NCBI GenBank assembly: GCA_945787595.1
Contig: CALZJV010000259.1
Location: 1 to 16,220 of the forward strand
Origin: an uncultured Desulfobacterales bacterium
GTDB taxonomy: Bacteria > Desulfobacterota > Desulfobacteria > Desulfobacterales > JAFDCJ01
Length of the DNA stretch: 16,220 bases
Direction of reading: 5' to 3'
Part shown: piece by piece, positions 6,282 through 13,484 of the stretch
How the letters are laid out: the number at the start of each line of letters is the position of its first letter
How positions within the stretch are numbered: position 1 is the first letter of the stretch
Program-made: the position numbers and the translations under genes
The notes under the pieces: generated by a model
The model's input: the letters and a program-made list of their open reading frames with translations, nothing else
Told to the model about the DNA's origin: nothing
Database searches by the model: none

Positions 6282-7328
6282 TCATGAAAAAAACGGGCGC
6301 GCCCACTTTGCCGTTTGTTCCGGGGCGACAAACGTTGTCATATCACCGAGCATAACCTCAAAGCCGGTATGATCACTGCGCACCCAAGGTGCATAATTTG
6401 AACGAACCATGAGGACAATTCGTAGTTCCAGGTGGCTGGCAGGGGATTCAACCGACAGCAGGCCAAGATTGTAGCCATTGCGGCATATGCTTCGATAAAA
6501 CCGTTGGGTGTTCAAAATGCCCTGAGCCAGATCTTCCCAGTCCGATGTTTCAGGCTGAAGAAATGAGGTTGTTCGGGGCAGAATGCCCCAGATCTCATAA
6601 AAACCTTCCGGGGCAAAAGCTGATATCCATTGCCATAGTCCCGTTGCCCCGATGTAACGGAGTCCGTTGGTTTTTTCCTGGGAGAGATAGCAGGAAAACA
6701 GGAGCTCGTCATTTTGCTGATAAAATTCATCAGCCTTTTGCAGTAAAACGCGGTGGTGATTTGCTGGAACCGGGTCGGCATTTATTTGTAGATGGGGATG
6801 AATTAAAGACCCTCCCGCCGACGGCAGATAATTTTGAGTTATGGCCATGTAGATAGCCCGGGGGTTGTACGCTAGTACTCTGGCCAGATATTGGCAACAA
6901 TTCATAAAACTGTCGGCATAAGATGGGCCTGAGGCCTTACCGATCTCAACAAAGTGTTCATCATTGAAAAGGCTGACGGCTGAGTAACTGCCATAGGGGT
7001 ACAGGTTCGGAAACAGCAATGAATCGCCGCGGGATAATCGGCCATTGTTTACCAGATCGGGATGCATTTTAGGAGTTTTTGCGATAACCTGGGGGCGGCA
7101 GAACGGGCATTTGGTGGTCTCGTTTGCATCCGGTGGCGGCTGGGGCAGAGAATCGGTGGCGGTTTCCTTTTCATTGATTCGGCTGAAAGCGAGACGGCAG
7201 GTGCGTCCTGTGATTGGATTTTTTCGGATTTCAATGGGGCGCTCCACAATCTTGCCCAATGGATCAATGAAATTTGCAGATATGGTTTGACTTTCAAACA
7301 ACAGCTTTGAATACACGGCTGCGGACAT
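6282..7328 (-). CDS. Galactose-1-phosphate uridylyltransferase-like HIT-superfamily protein
   Basis: A 348-residue protein with the layout of GalT-type nucleotidyltransferases. The N-terminal strand RPIEIRKNPITGR (30-42) is the usual GalT-family opening. CPFC at 74-77 and His125 (NDEH) would bind zinc. SLIHPHLQ at 174-181 carries the HPHxQ triad, with His179 as the expected nucleotidylated histidine. A second HIT-like half follows to the end (HLELRIVLMVRSNYAP near 299-313). Known relatives transfer UMP or AMP between sugar-1-phosphates and nucleotides. The exact substrate is not readable here, and there are no other Leloir genes nearby, so a true galT role is doubtful. The downstream secreted Ig/HAD protein starts 26 nt later. 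The ATG at 7328 has only a weak ribosome binding site. Confidence 0.8.
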   Translation of the reverse strand: MSAAVYSKLLFESQTISANFIDPLGKIVERPIEIRKNPITGRTCRLAFSRINEKETATDSLPQPPPDANETTKCPFCRPQVIAKTPKMHPDLVNNGRLSRGDSLLFPNLYPYGSYSAVSLFNDEHFVEIGKASGPSYADSFMNCCQYLARVLAYNPRAIYMAITQNYLPSAGGSLIHPHLQINADPVPANHHRVLLQKADEFYQQNDELLFSCYLSQEKTNGLRYIGATGLWQWISAFAPEGFYEIWGILPRTTSFLQPETSDWEDLAQGILNTQRFYRSICRNGYNLGLLSVESPASHLELRIVLMVRSNYAPWVRSDHTGFEVMLGDMTTFVAPEQTAKWARPFFS

Positions 7329-7352
7329 GGCAACACCCGAATTGATGTATTG

Positions 7353-7374
7353 AACCTAACCCGGACAAACCGGG
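7353..7374 (+). repeat. Short dispersed repeat with an inner CCGG hairpin, copy 1
   Basis: AACCTAACCCGGACAAACCG here recurs at 8665-8685 with two mismatches in 21 nt, in the same orientation. Both contain a small CCCGG/CCGG(G) inverted repeat around a 4-5 nt loop. Each lies in an intergenic gap. Confidence 0.5.
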
Positions 7375-7508
7375 ATTGACTATTGATATGGCCGTAAAAA
7401 GGCCCAAAAAGCACAAAAAATAAATTCTCAGGGCTAGTAAATTCAATGTGTTACAATCAACAAAAATCCAAATTCCAACCTTTTACGAATCCATCAATAT
7501 TCAATTTT

Positions 7509-8054
7509 TTAGAATCGTTGAGTGGGAATACCGAAAACCGAAAGCAATGAGAAGTACATCAAGCCCTGAAAAATTGCGCTGATGATCCAGCTAATCATGC
7601 AAACGCCCGCCGCCCGATAGATGCTTTGATAATTCATTGCCTGTTTTATAGCCACAACAGCAGCCACGAACATCCAGACTGAGGCGATTAGAAACGTGGT
7701 GGCAGCCATATTCGGTATAAGACCCAGCAAGCGAATCAACCCGGGGGCACTGGCAAAGCCCATTGCGCGAAACACGGCTTTTCTATTCCCTTCAGTTTCG
7801 GCTTCAGGTAAAAATCTCATGCCAACAAAGTAGGCTGAAAAAGCCCAAACGTACCATCCAATGAGGGTGGTGATCATTCCGAAATTGATCCCGGCAACTC
7901 CCCCTCTGCCAAAGCCGCCGTAAGCAGAGGCTGCGCTGTAAATAAAAACGGCCATCATGGCTTGAAACATGGTTCCCGTGTCCGTGATGACTTCTTCATA
8001 CAGGCTGGCATCGAGCTTCGCGGCACGAAATAAACGATTCAGAAAGAGATTCAT
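7509..8054 (-). CDS. Yip1-domain family membrane protein
   Basis: A 181-residue integral membrane protein with about five hydrophobic segments (FQAMMAVFIYSAASAYG, FGMITTLIGWYVWAFSAYF, MGFASAPGLIRLLGLIPNM, TTFLIASVWMFVAAVVAI, VCMISWIISAIFQGLMY). The ordered signals FRAMGFASAPGLIRLL and WMFVAAVVAIKQAMNY are typical of bacterial Yip1/YIF1-type proteins, whose role in bacteria is not established. A short cytoplasmic N-terminus (MNLFLNRLFRAAKLDASLYE) precedes the first helix. The ATG at 8054 has CGAGG as a modest ribosome binding site. The FmdB gene lies upstream on the same strand, but an intrinsic terminator between them suggests separate transcription. Confidence 0.75.
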   Translation of the reverse strand: MNLFLNRLFRAAKLDASLYEEVITDTGTMFQAMMAVFIYSAASAYGGFGRGGVAGINFGMITTLIGWYVWAFSAYFVGMRFLPEAETEGNRKAVFRAMGFASAPGLIRLLGLIPNMAATTFLIASVWMFVAAVVAIKQAMNYQSIYRAAGVCMISWIISAIFQGLMYFSLLSVFGIPTQRF

Positions 8055-8109
8055 AGGACCTCGCGTCAGTTGGCAGGTTTAAAAACCTGATTTGAGAATT
8101 TTGTGGCAA

Positions 8110-8147
8110 AAAAAATCCGACCCGTGAGCAGACACGAAGTCGGATTT
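8110..8147 (-). terminator. Intrinsic terminator downstream of the FmdB gene
   Basis: On the minus strand AAATCCGAC and GTCGGATTT form a 9-bp stem with a 17-nt loop, followed directly by more T residues. It is about 75 nt past the FmdB stop. The stem plus T-run is a canonical rho-independent terminator. Confidence 0.8.
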
Positions 8148-8222
8148 GTTTGATACTAACGAGGGCTGGTGCTTGTCTGTTGAGTTATCGAAAGTGCTTT
8201 TTCGACAGCTTACGGTATAGCT

Positions 8223-8420
8223 TTATTTTTTAGTGATTTTAGATTTTGTGGATGAATATCCGTCTGCGTACCACCCGCCACCTTTCAGTTCAAATGAGCA
8301 GGTAGAGAGAATTTTCCTGGCTTTTTTTTTGCATTTGGTGCACTGAGTGTTTTTTGTTCCCATGGGAACGAGTTCTTCGGTAATGTGTCCGTTGGTACAT
8401 TCAAATTCATAAAACGGCAT
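8223..8420 (-). CDS. FmdB-type zinc ribbon protein
   Basis: A small (65-residue) zinc ribbon of the FmdB regulatory-protein family. It begins MPFYEFECTNGH and continues to CTKCKKKARKI and the conserved tail FELKGGGWYADGYSS, which is diagnostic for the family. The expected zinc ligands are Cys8, Cys27 and Cys30, with His12 where many members have a second Cys of a CxxC pair. The start is decided by the ribosome binding site: AGGAGG ends 6 nt before the ATG at 8420, but abuts the alternative ATG at 8426, so 8420 is preferred and matches the family's usual MPxYEF opening. The molecular role is not firmly established. It appears to be a single-gene unit. Confidence 0.88.
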   Translation of the reverse strand: MPFYEFECTNGHITEELVPMGTKNTQCTKCKKKARKILSTCSFELKGGGWYADGYSSTKSKITKK

Positions 8421-8664
8421 ATTCATCCTCCTGAAATGGCAATTAATCCGTGTATCTTATACTGGATCCCTGGTTGTTGGATTTTTATTTTCTGGCGAAA
8501 ACTTATTCATTTTATTCTTTTTGTCAAGAAAAATCAAGTTATGAATATTGAAATATTGCTTGACAGGTTTGCCGGCGGCAATATAAAAATCATAAATATT
8601 TTCAGATATTAAGAGCTTAAAATTTCTTGTGTCAGGCACCGGTCTCTCAAATTGGTCATTTTAT

Positions 8665-8685
8665 AACCTAACCCGGGCAAGCCGG
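8665..8685 (+). repeat. Short dispersed repeat with an inner CCGG hairpin, copy 2
   Basis: Second copy of the element at 7353-7374, with 19 of 21 positions identical. The inner CCGG-GCAAG-CCGG can form a small hairpin. Confidence 0.5.
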
Positions 8686-8735
8686 AGCCAAAAATGAAAA
8701 ATTTTTGAAATTAACTTTTGTGCCATAAGCTGCAA

Positions 8736-8815
8736 GATACTGGATACTTGATGCTGGATAAAATAGGGATAGTTACCTTTTAAAATCCAGTATCCAGAAG
8801 CCAGCATCCAGCATC
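8736..8815. repeat. Inverted heptamer-repeat element
   Basis: The left arm is built of 7-nt units (ATACTGG, ATACTTG, ATGCTGG at 8737-8757) and the right arm of complementary 7-nt units (ATCCAGT, ATCCAGA, AGCCAGC, ATCCAGC at 8785-8812). The arms can pair into an imperfect hairpin with a roughly 25-nt AT-rich loop. It lies about 90 nt before the ClC start. Confidence 0.7.
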
Positions 8816-8907
8816 ATTTTAATAAAAAGATCACAAAGTATTATTAAAATCTTTTACCACAAAAAACACAAAAATCTACGAATTAGAAACTAAAGGCAAC
8901 TGTTTGT

Positions 8908-10668
8908 ATGAATCAAAAATCCTCTTTTACAAAATTATTGAAACTGGGTCAGCTAAAAACCAACGAGCATACCGTAATGGCCATTCTGGCGGTTATGGTG
9001 GGCTTGGCAGCAGGGCTGGGTGCCGTCGGATTTCGCCATCTCATAAATTTTTTTCAAACCCTTGCCTATGGATCTCCCAGTGAATTGCTCGAGGTGGTAA
9101 AGACCATTCCCTGGAGCTATAAAGTGGGCATTCCGGCTGCCGGCGGGCTTCTGGTCGGACCGCTTGTGTATTTTTTTGCAAGAGAGGCCAAAGGTCACGG
9201 AGTGCCCGAAGTGATGGAAGCGGTTGCGCTGAGGGGCGGGGTTATCAGAAAAAGAATTGTATTTGTAAAAACCGTGGCCTCCGCGATCAGTATAGGTACC
9301 GGCGGTTCCGTCGGCCGTGAAGGCCCCATTGTTCAAATCGGTTCCGCCATCGGATCGACCCTCGGTCAGGCATTGCATGTATCGGCAGATCGAATGCGGG
9401 CCCTGGTAGGATGCGGGGCTGCCGCCGGTATTGCCGCCACCTTCAATGCGCCCATCGCCGGTTCCATGTTTGCGCTGGAGGTTATCCTGGGAGATTTCGG
9501 ACTGGCTACATTCAGTCCGATTGTGATCTCTTCCGTGGTGGCCACTGCCGTTTCACGAGCTTTTCTGGGTGATACGCCGGCATTTATTGTTCCCGCCTAC
9601 CAATTTGTCAGCGCCTGGGAATTTCCCATCTATCTGATTCTTGGCCTTTTTTGTGCTGCCGTGGGCGTCACATTTACCAAAACCCTTTACCGTTTTGAGG
9701 ATCTATTCGAAAGTCTTAAATTTCCCGAATATTTAAAGCCGGTTATCGGAGGATTGATCCTGGGCCTCAGCGGTCTGTTTGTTCCTCAAATTCTGGGCGT
9801 GGGCTATGGCGCCATGGATCTGGCGCTTGGGCAGCAGCTTACCTGGTGGCTTATGCTGCTATTGGTGGCGGCCAAATTGCTGGCGACTTCAATTACTATC
9901 GGTTCCGGGGGGTCGGGTGGCGTTTTTGCGCCATCGCTGTACTTGGGCGTGATGGCCGGCGGTTTTTTTGGGATGTTGGTACATCATCTGTTTCCAAATG
10001 TGACAGCATCTCCCGGTGCATACAGTATTGTCGGAATGGGTGCGGTTGTGAGCGCTACCACGCATGGACCCCTGGCGGCCATTTTAATCCTCTTTGAGAT
10101 GACGGGAAGTTACGAAATTATCCTTCCGCTGATGTTTTCCTGCATAATTGCGACGATTGCCAGCGGCCAATTGATGAAAGAGTCGATTTATACGCTAAAG
10201 CTTGTCAGGCGGGGCGTTGACATCAGAGAAGGAAAAGAGGTCAATGTTTTAAAATCCATGCACGTCAAAGATGTGATGAGCCCCCATGTGGAAACCGTAT
10301 CCGAGGAATGGTCCCTGGAAAGAATGTCGGATAAAATTTCAAAAAGTAAATACAACAGCTTTCCGGTACTCAATTCTGAGAATAAACTGGCCGGTATCAT
10401 TTCTTTTAACGATTATAGTGAAGCGATATTTGATGAAGATTTAAAATTCATCGTAGTGGCCAAGGACCTGGCCTCCTCAGACGTTGTCACTGTATCCTCG
10501 AGCGATAATCTTTACACCGCGCTTGAAAAAATCAGCCGGTATGATTTCTCAACCCTGCCGGTGGTTTCACCTAACGATCCCGCGCAGCTGATCGGTATCG
10601 TCACCCGGCGGGATGTTATCGGGGCCTATGAGAAAGCCGTGCTTAAAAAATCTCTGTTTGCAAATTAA
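8908..10668 (+). CDS. ClC chloride channel/transporter with two CBS domains
   Basis: A 586-residue inner-membrane ClC-family protein: about 430 residues of ClC core followed by two CBS domains (about 453-505 and 512-575), which normally bind adenine nucleotides and regulate gating. Core motifs are clear: GHGVPEV at 96-102 (selectivity loop, with His97 where E. coli ClC has Ser107), GGSVGREGP at 132-140 with the gating Glu138, GSGGSGGVFAP at 332-342 and ESIYTL with Tyr428, equivalent to the chloride-coordinating Tyr445. At the internal proton-path position (E. coli Glu203) the sequence NAPIAGSMFALEV has Val192, as in the eukaryotic channels. The gene is alone between repeat-rich gaps. The ATG at 8908 has only a weak, distant AAAGG ribosome binding site. 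Whether it is a channel or an exchanger cannot be read from sequence. Confidence 0.95.
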   Translation: MNQKSSFTKLLKLGQLKTNEHTVMAILAVMVGLAAGLGAVGFRHLINFFQTLAYGSPSELLEVVKTIPWSYKVGIPAAGGLLVGPLVYFFAREAKGHGVPEVMEAVALRGGVIRKRIVFVKTVASAISIGTGGSVGREGPIVQIGSAIGSTLGQALHVSADRMRALVGCGAAAGIAATFNAPIAGSMFALEVILGDFGLATFSPIVISSVVATAVSRAFLGDTPAFIVPAYQFVSAWEFPIYLILGLFCAAVGVTFTKTLYRFEDLFESLKFPEYLKPVIGGLILGLSGLFVPQILGVGYGAMDLALGQQLTWWLMLLLVAAKLLATSITIGSGGSGGVFAPSLYLGVMAGGFFGMLVHHLFPNVTASPGAYSIVGMGAVVSATTHGPLAAILILFEMTGSYEIILPLMFSCIIATIASGQLMKESIYTLKLVRRGVDIREGKEVNVLKSMHVKDVMSPHVETVSEEWSLERMSDKISKSKYNSFPVLNSENKLAGIISFNDYSEAIFDEDLKFIVVAKDLASSDVVTVSSSDNLYTALEKISRYDFSTLPVVSPNDPAQLIGIVTRRDVIGAYEKAVLKKSLFAN

Positions 10669-10742
10669 TTCATAAAAATTCAACTATTTCGACCTGTGCG
10701 GTTAGTTAAGTCGGTACATCCATGATATCAAATTGTTTTCAC

Positions 10743-10862
10743 CGCCCCGATGAAATAAGTGCAACAGAGATTTCACCCAGATGAAATAAGGGCAACAAAG
10801 ATTTCATTGGGCAGGTTGGGCAGGCAGACGCGAAGGACGCAGAGATGTTTATTCTTATTCTT
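10743..10862 (+). repeat. Dispersed intergenic repeat, copy 2
   Basis: Matches the reverse complement of 5341-5460. It also contains an internal tandem duplication of about 36 nt: GATGAAATAAG-GCAACA-AGATTTCA occurs from about 10749 and again from about 10780 with few changes. In copy 1 the second half has diverged. It starts 75 nt after the ClC stop. Confidence 0.8.
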
Positions 10863-11005
10863 TACCGTTGAGCCAACAAAAATACCGGTGGATAGTAAGG
10901 ACGGCCAAGAATAAAATAGCACTTTTTCTGAAAATAATTTGAGTTTTGCATATGTTGCAAATATAATTACGCTGGCGATGAGATTTACTTTTTAAAGCGG
11001 GTTCT

Positions 11006-11037
11006 TTTTGTTTTCCGGCCCTCACCGGAAAACAAAA
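11006..11037. repeat. 13-bp perfect inverted repeat
   Basis: TTTTGTTTTCCGG (11006-11018) pairs perfectly with CCGGAAAACAAAA (11025-11037) across a CCCTCA loop. The T-rich left arm and A-rich right arm mean neither strand shows a terminator T-run after the stem. The gap 10669-11137 otherwise holds only repeats. Confidence 0.6.
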
Positions 11038-11046
11038 CATAATTAA

Positions 11047-11075
11047 ACCTTTGCGTTCTTTGCGCCTTTGCGGTG
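11047..11075 (-). repeat. Short repeat of TTTGCG units
   Basis: Three near-copies of an 8-9 nt unit (TTTGCGTTC, TTTGCGCC, TTTGCGGT) lie in a row. On the minus strand this reads as the CGCAAAGG/CGCAAAGAA type of sequence that I know as a common intergenic element in environmental genomes. That familiarity is from memory and not checked. Confidence 0.45.
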
Positions 11076-11137
11076 AATAAATAGATCTCGTTGAAAATCC
11101 AATTTCAGAAATATCGCCCGTCCAAAAAGTCTTAACG

Positions 11138-11566
11138 ATGATATCAGCCACACCAGATTGCGCTTATTTTTTTCGCATTCCCGCCGACAAGCCGGGGGAA
11201 GAAGGCGACACAACAACTGTTGAAAAAGAAGCCGAGGAACAATCACCTGAAGAAGAGGAATATATACTTTGCCGTCAGTGCCATCAGGCGATCACCAAAC
11301 CGGCTGATCGTATTGTGATGCAGGGATCGCACCGGCACACCTTTGCCAACCCCCATGGAATTGTTTTTGAAATTGGATGTTTCAAAAACGTCCAGGGATG
11401 CGGGTATGCCGGAGTCGCCTCAGATGACTTCAGCTGGTTTGCGGGTTATAGCTGGCGGGTTTGTTTCTGCATCTTGTGTCTGACCCATTTAGGATGGATG
11501 TTCAGTCTGAAGGGCCTGGATAGTTTTTACGGGTTGATATTGGATCGGCTCATAGAGCCCAGCTAA
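11138..11566 (+). CDS. Free-standing CULT-domain (cereblon-like) zinc protein
   Basis: A 142-residue protein whose residues 43-138 form a CULT domain, the ligand-binding fold of eukaryotic cereblon. Zinc cysteines are Cys45/Cys48 (CRQC) and Cys111/Cys114 (CILC). The family-typical core SHRHTFANPHGIVFEIGCF (64-82) is followed by SWFAGYSWR (99-107) and HLGW (117-120), giving the three tryptophans Trp100, Trp106 and Trp120 of the aromatic cage that binds uracil-like or glutarimide (thalidomide-type) ligands in characterised members. The N-terminal 40 residues are acidic and low-complexity (EKEAEEQSPEEEEY). There is no signal peptide and no fused Lon or MsrB domain, unlike some family members. 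The ATG at 11138 is the only start in the open frame (11081 onward) but lacks a good ribosome binding site. The natural bacterial role of stand-alone CULT proteins is unknown. Confidence 0.9.
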   Translation: MISATPDCAYFFRIPADKPGEEGDTTTVEKEAEEQSPEEEEYILCRQCHQAITKPADRIVMQGSHRHTFANPHGIVFEIGCFKNVQGCGYAGVASDDFSWFAGYSWRVCFCILCLTHLGWMFSLKGLDSFYGLILDRLIEPS

Positions 11567-11640
11567 GCACTTAGTCCATTTTTTCTAACAACATGTTGTA
11601 AAGAAATGAAGGTATCAGCAAATCACAAATACTATTGATT

Positions 11641-11770
11641 GAATATTGTCGAATGAATATTGAATATTTAAGGTCCGCCTTCGGCGGGAGCAATTATTAA
11701 AAAAAGATTATAAAAAAGGCAGAGCGAAGCGACATCCGTAAATCTTCAACCTTCAATCTTCAACATTAAA
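11641..11770. repeat. Intergenic heptamer-repeat element with an inner hairpin
   Basis: The left side repeats GAATATT/GAATGAATATT (11641-11669). A TCCGCC-TTC-GGCGG hairpin lies near 11673-11689. The right side has 7-nt units TCTTCAA, CCTTCAA, TCTTCAA (11743-11763), roughly complementary to the left arm. The whole could fold as one long imperfect hairpin. No coding sequence is apparent. Confidence 0.6.
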
Positions 11771-11861
11771 TTCGTTGCCCCGCTGGGGCCACTTTCCAAG
11801 CGTAGTCTCGGAAAGAGCTAAGTGGTTTATGGCTGAACTAATATGGAGAGGGTATTTCCCA

Positions 11862-12404
11862 ATGGGAGAAATTAAAAGCACGCTGGATCTTGTTCTGGAA
11901 AAAACAAAGAATCTTACACTCAGCTCCGAAGAGAAGGAGGAGCAGAAACAAAAAGAAATTGAAAATCGCATTAAAGGCATGATGCAGAAATATCAAGACG
12001 GGATACTGTCCAAAAACCAGTTGATAACCGATTATGAAATACTGAAAAAAGATTATAATATTTCGCGAAATAATACATTGATCATTGAAATCACCAAGCG
12101 TATTGAACCGGACCAGGACAATCAACCTTTGCTTGAGGTATTGCAGGAGTGCTGCGCCCTCGATACAGCAGCCATTGAAACCATTATCGAGAATTTCCGG
12201 AAGACCTATCTCACAGCTTCGCAGAACCGGATGGAGGGGTTGAAAGAAGAACTTGCGCAGCAATACAAAATTACTGGTTCTGCCGTCCTTCCAAACTTAG
12301 ACGCGGACAAACAATGGCGGCAGAAAACTCGCGAGATGCGTGCCGGATATGAAGACCAATTAAATCGGGTTAAGGATAATCTGCTTGGTGACAGGAGCTC
12401 ATAG
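11862..12404 (+). CDS. Conserved-looking helical/coiled-coil protein of unknown function
   Basis: A 180-residue, mostly helical, charged protein. I chose the ATG at 11862 (MGEIKSTLDLVLEKTKNLTL) because GGAGAGGG lies about 10 nt upstream and the preceding in-frame codons (from 11775) run through repeat-like hairpin sequence. Residues 25-50 (SSEEKEEQKQKEIENRIKGM) and the C-terminal region (DKQWRQKTREMRAGYEDQLN) look like coiled-coil helices. The middle (IEITKRIEPDQDNQPLLEVL, then QECCALD) is less charged. There is no signal peptide, membrane helix or catalytic motif. It may be a cytoplasmic structural or adaptor protein. The family is not recognised. No neighbour suggests a pathway. Confidence 0.75.
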   Translation: MGEIKSTLDLVLEKTKNLTLSSEEKEEQKQKEIENRIKGMMQKYQDGILSKNQLITDYEILKKDYNISRNNTLIIEITKRIEPDQDNQPLLEVLQECCALDTAAIETIIENFRKTYLTASQNRMEGLKEELAQQYKITGSAVLPNLDADKQWRQKTREMRAGYEDQLNRVKDNLLGDRSS

Positions 12405-12512
12405 CTCATAGAAAAGCTTGAAGGTGGTTATTTGTGCTGGTTAATGGCTCTTAGTCCCTGGTTGTTGGAAATTTTGGATCATAGCTTTGAGCTGTCCATT
12501 ATGAACTCCAAT

Positions 12513-12554
12513 CTCTGTCATCTGACCTCTGTCGTCTGGACTCTGTCCTCCGGC
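12513..12554. repeat. 14-nt (2 x 7) tandem repeat
   Basis: Three 14-nt units in a row, CTCTGTCATCTGAC, CTCTGTCGTCTGGA and CTCTGTCCTCCGGC, each divisible into two heptamers. The array lies between the convergent coiled-coil and MBL genes. Confidence 0.7.
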
Positions 12555-12568
12555 TTCTTTCCTCTTGC

Positions 12569-13234
12569 TTATACATATTTAAAATAGAACTGCTCAAGTT
12601 CTGCAAAATTTTTGCGTACTTTTTCTACACCCATAATAATTTCACCATGTCCCGGGAGAAGACATTCCACATCAAGGTCCGTTAGTCGTCTGATACTTTC
12701 CTTGAGCTTCGATCCGTTGCCACCCGGAAGATCCGTTCGACCCAAGCCTTCCTTGAAAATAAGATCTCCGGTAAACAATGCTTTTTGAGAAGGCCAGCAC
12801 AAGGTTATGGATCCGGGTGAGTGTCCCGGTGTGTGAAAGATGTTCAGTTCAAGATCATCAATAGAAAGGTTACCTTCCTTGAGAAAAAAATCAGGCAGCA
12901 GCGCGTCCATATCGATGCCAAAGGCGGCACTCATCTGTTTTCCAATGGTGGCTGCCCATTGCCATTCATCTTCGTGCAAAGTGAAACGCGTCGGAATATC
13001 CTTGAATAATTGAACCGCCTCAATGTGGTCCGGATGGGCGTGGGTGCAGATTATCAAATCGATGTCGCCGATGGCCAGGCCGAGCTGCTCGAGGCCCTGC
13101 TCAACATGGTCGAACAGCCTGCTGTGGCCCGGGTCAATCAGCACCCGGGTTGGCCCGTCAATGAGATAAGCATTGCAGTTGTTGGCGTTCATGGACTGCC
13201 AAATAAAGGCATGTAGGTTCTTAAATACTTTCAT
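12569..13234 (-). CDS. MBL-fold metallo-hydrolase
   Basis: A 221-residue metallo-beta-lactamase-fold hydrolase, glyoxalase-II-like in size. The metal ligands are all present: THAHPDH at 64-70 (His65, His67, Asp69, His70), His138 in TPGHSPGS, Asp157 in FTGDLIF and His196 in PGHGE. The insert after the first motif (HEDEWQWAATIGKQMSAAFG) resembles the hydroxyacylglutathione-hydrolase-like subgroup, and GDLIFKEGLGRTDLPGG is typical of it. The substrate is unknown. The start at 13234 (MKVFKNLHAFIW) is preferred over an upstream in-frame ATG at 13279, because AAGGA lies 8 nt before it and the extra 15 residues look non-coding. That upstream stretch overlaps the ABC-F fragment on the other strand. 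Confidence 0.9.
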   Translation of the reverse strand: MKVFKNLHAFIWQSMNANNCNAYLIDGPTRVLIDPGHSRLFDHVEQGLEQLGLAIGDIDLIICTHAHPDHIEAVQLFKDIPTRFTLHEDEWQWAATIGKQMSAAFGIDMDALLPDFFLKEGNLSIDDLELNIFHTPGHSPGSITLCWPSQKALFTGDLIFKEGLGRTDLPGGNGSKLKESIRRLTDLDVECLLPGHGEIIMGVEKVRKNFAELEQFYFKYV

Positions 13235-13252
13235 AACTAATATCCTTAGGTG

Positions 13253-13447
13253 TTCACAGGTTCCGAGCTCACAAATCACCTGGACCTGCTTTCAATCGAG
13301 TGTCTGGAACAGGCTTTGATGGGTTGTCCCTGCGGTTTGCTGCTTGTCAGCCATGACAGGCGGTTTTTAAAGACGCTCATAAGAAGGCGATGGCACCTTT
13401 CCCAAGACCCAAAAGACAAGGAGTTGTATATCCTGGTGGAGCTATGA
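13253..13447 (+). pseudogene. C-terminal remnant of an ABC-F family ATPase
   Basis: About 63 in-frame codons match the end of an ABC-F (Uup/EttA-type) ATPase: ELTNHLDLLSIECLEQAL corresponds to the Walker B/D-loop region (normally DEPTNHLDL, here with Pro changed to Leu and the DE lost), and CGLLLVSHDRRFL is the H-switch. The frame ends at a TGA after KELYILVEL. The Walker A motif, signature and both complete nucleotide-binding domains are missing, and the sequence before 13253 is unrelated. This is a decayed fragment, not a working gene. It overlaps only the upstream leader of the MBL gene. Confidence 0.8.
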
Positions 13448-13484
13448 ATCTATGGCAAAAGGATATCTTGTTTTCCCCTCTACT

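Larger units (their letters stand above)
8427..8907. other. Intergenic region with repeats between divergent genes
   Basis: 481 nt between the divergent FmdB and ClC genes. It is AT-rich at 8500-8610. It holds a GTGTCAGGCACCGG stretch near 8630, the second copy of the CCGG-hairpin repeat (8665-8685) and the inverted heptamer repeat at 8736-8815. No coding fragment or clear promoter is visible. Confidence 0.5.

Noticed and set aside
8953..9378. Antisense frame within the ClC gene
   Set aside because: It has no domain signal or ribosome binding site and is a shadow of the ClC coding sequence.
10855..11246. Two overlapping minus-strand open frames in the gap before the CULT gene
   Set aside because: They run through the 13-bp inverted repeat and the TTTGCG repeat and one overlaps the CULT start. 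The products look like translated repeat DNA.
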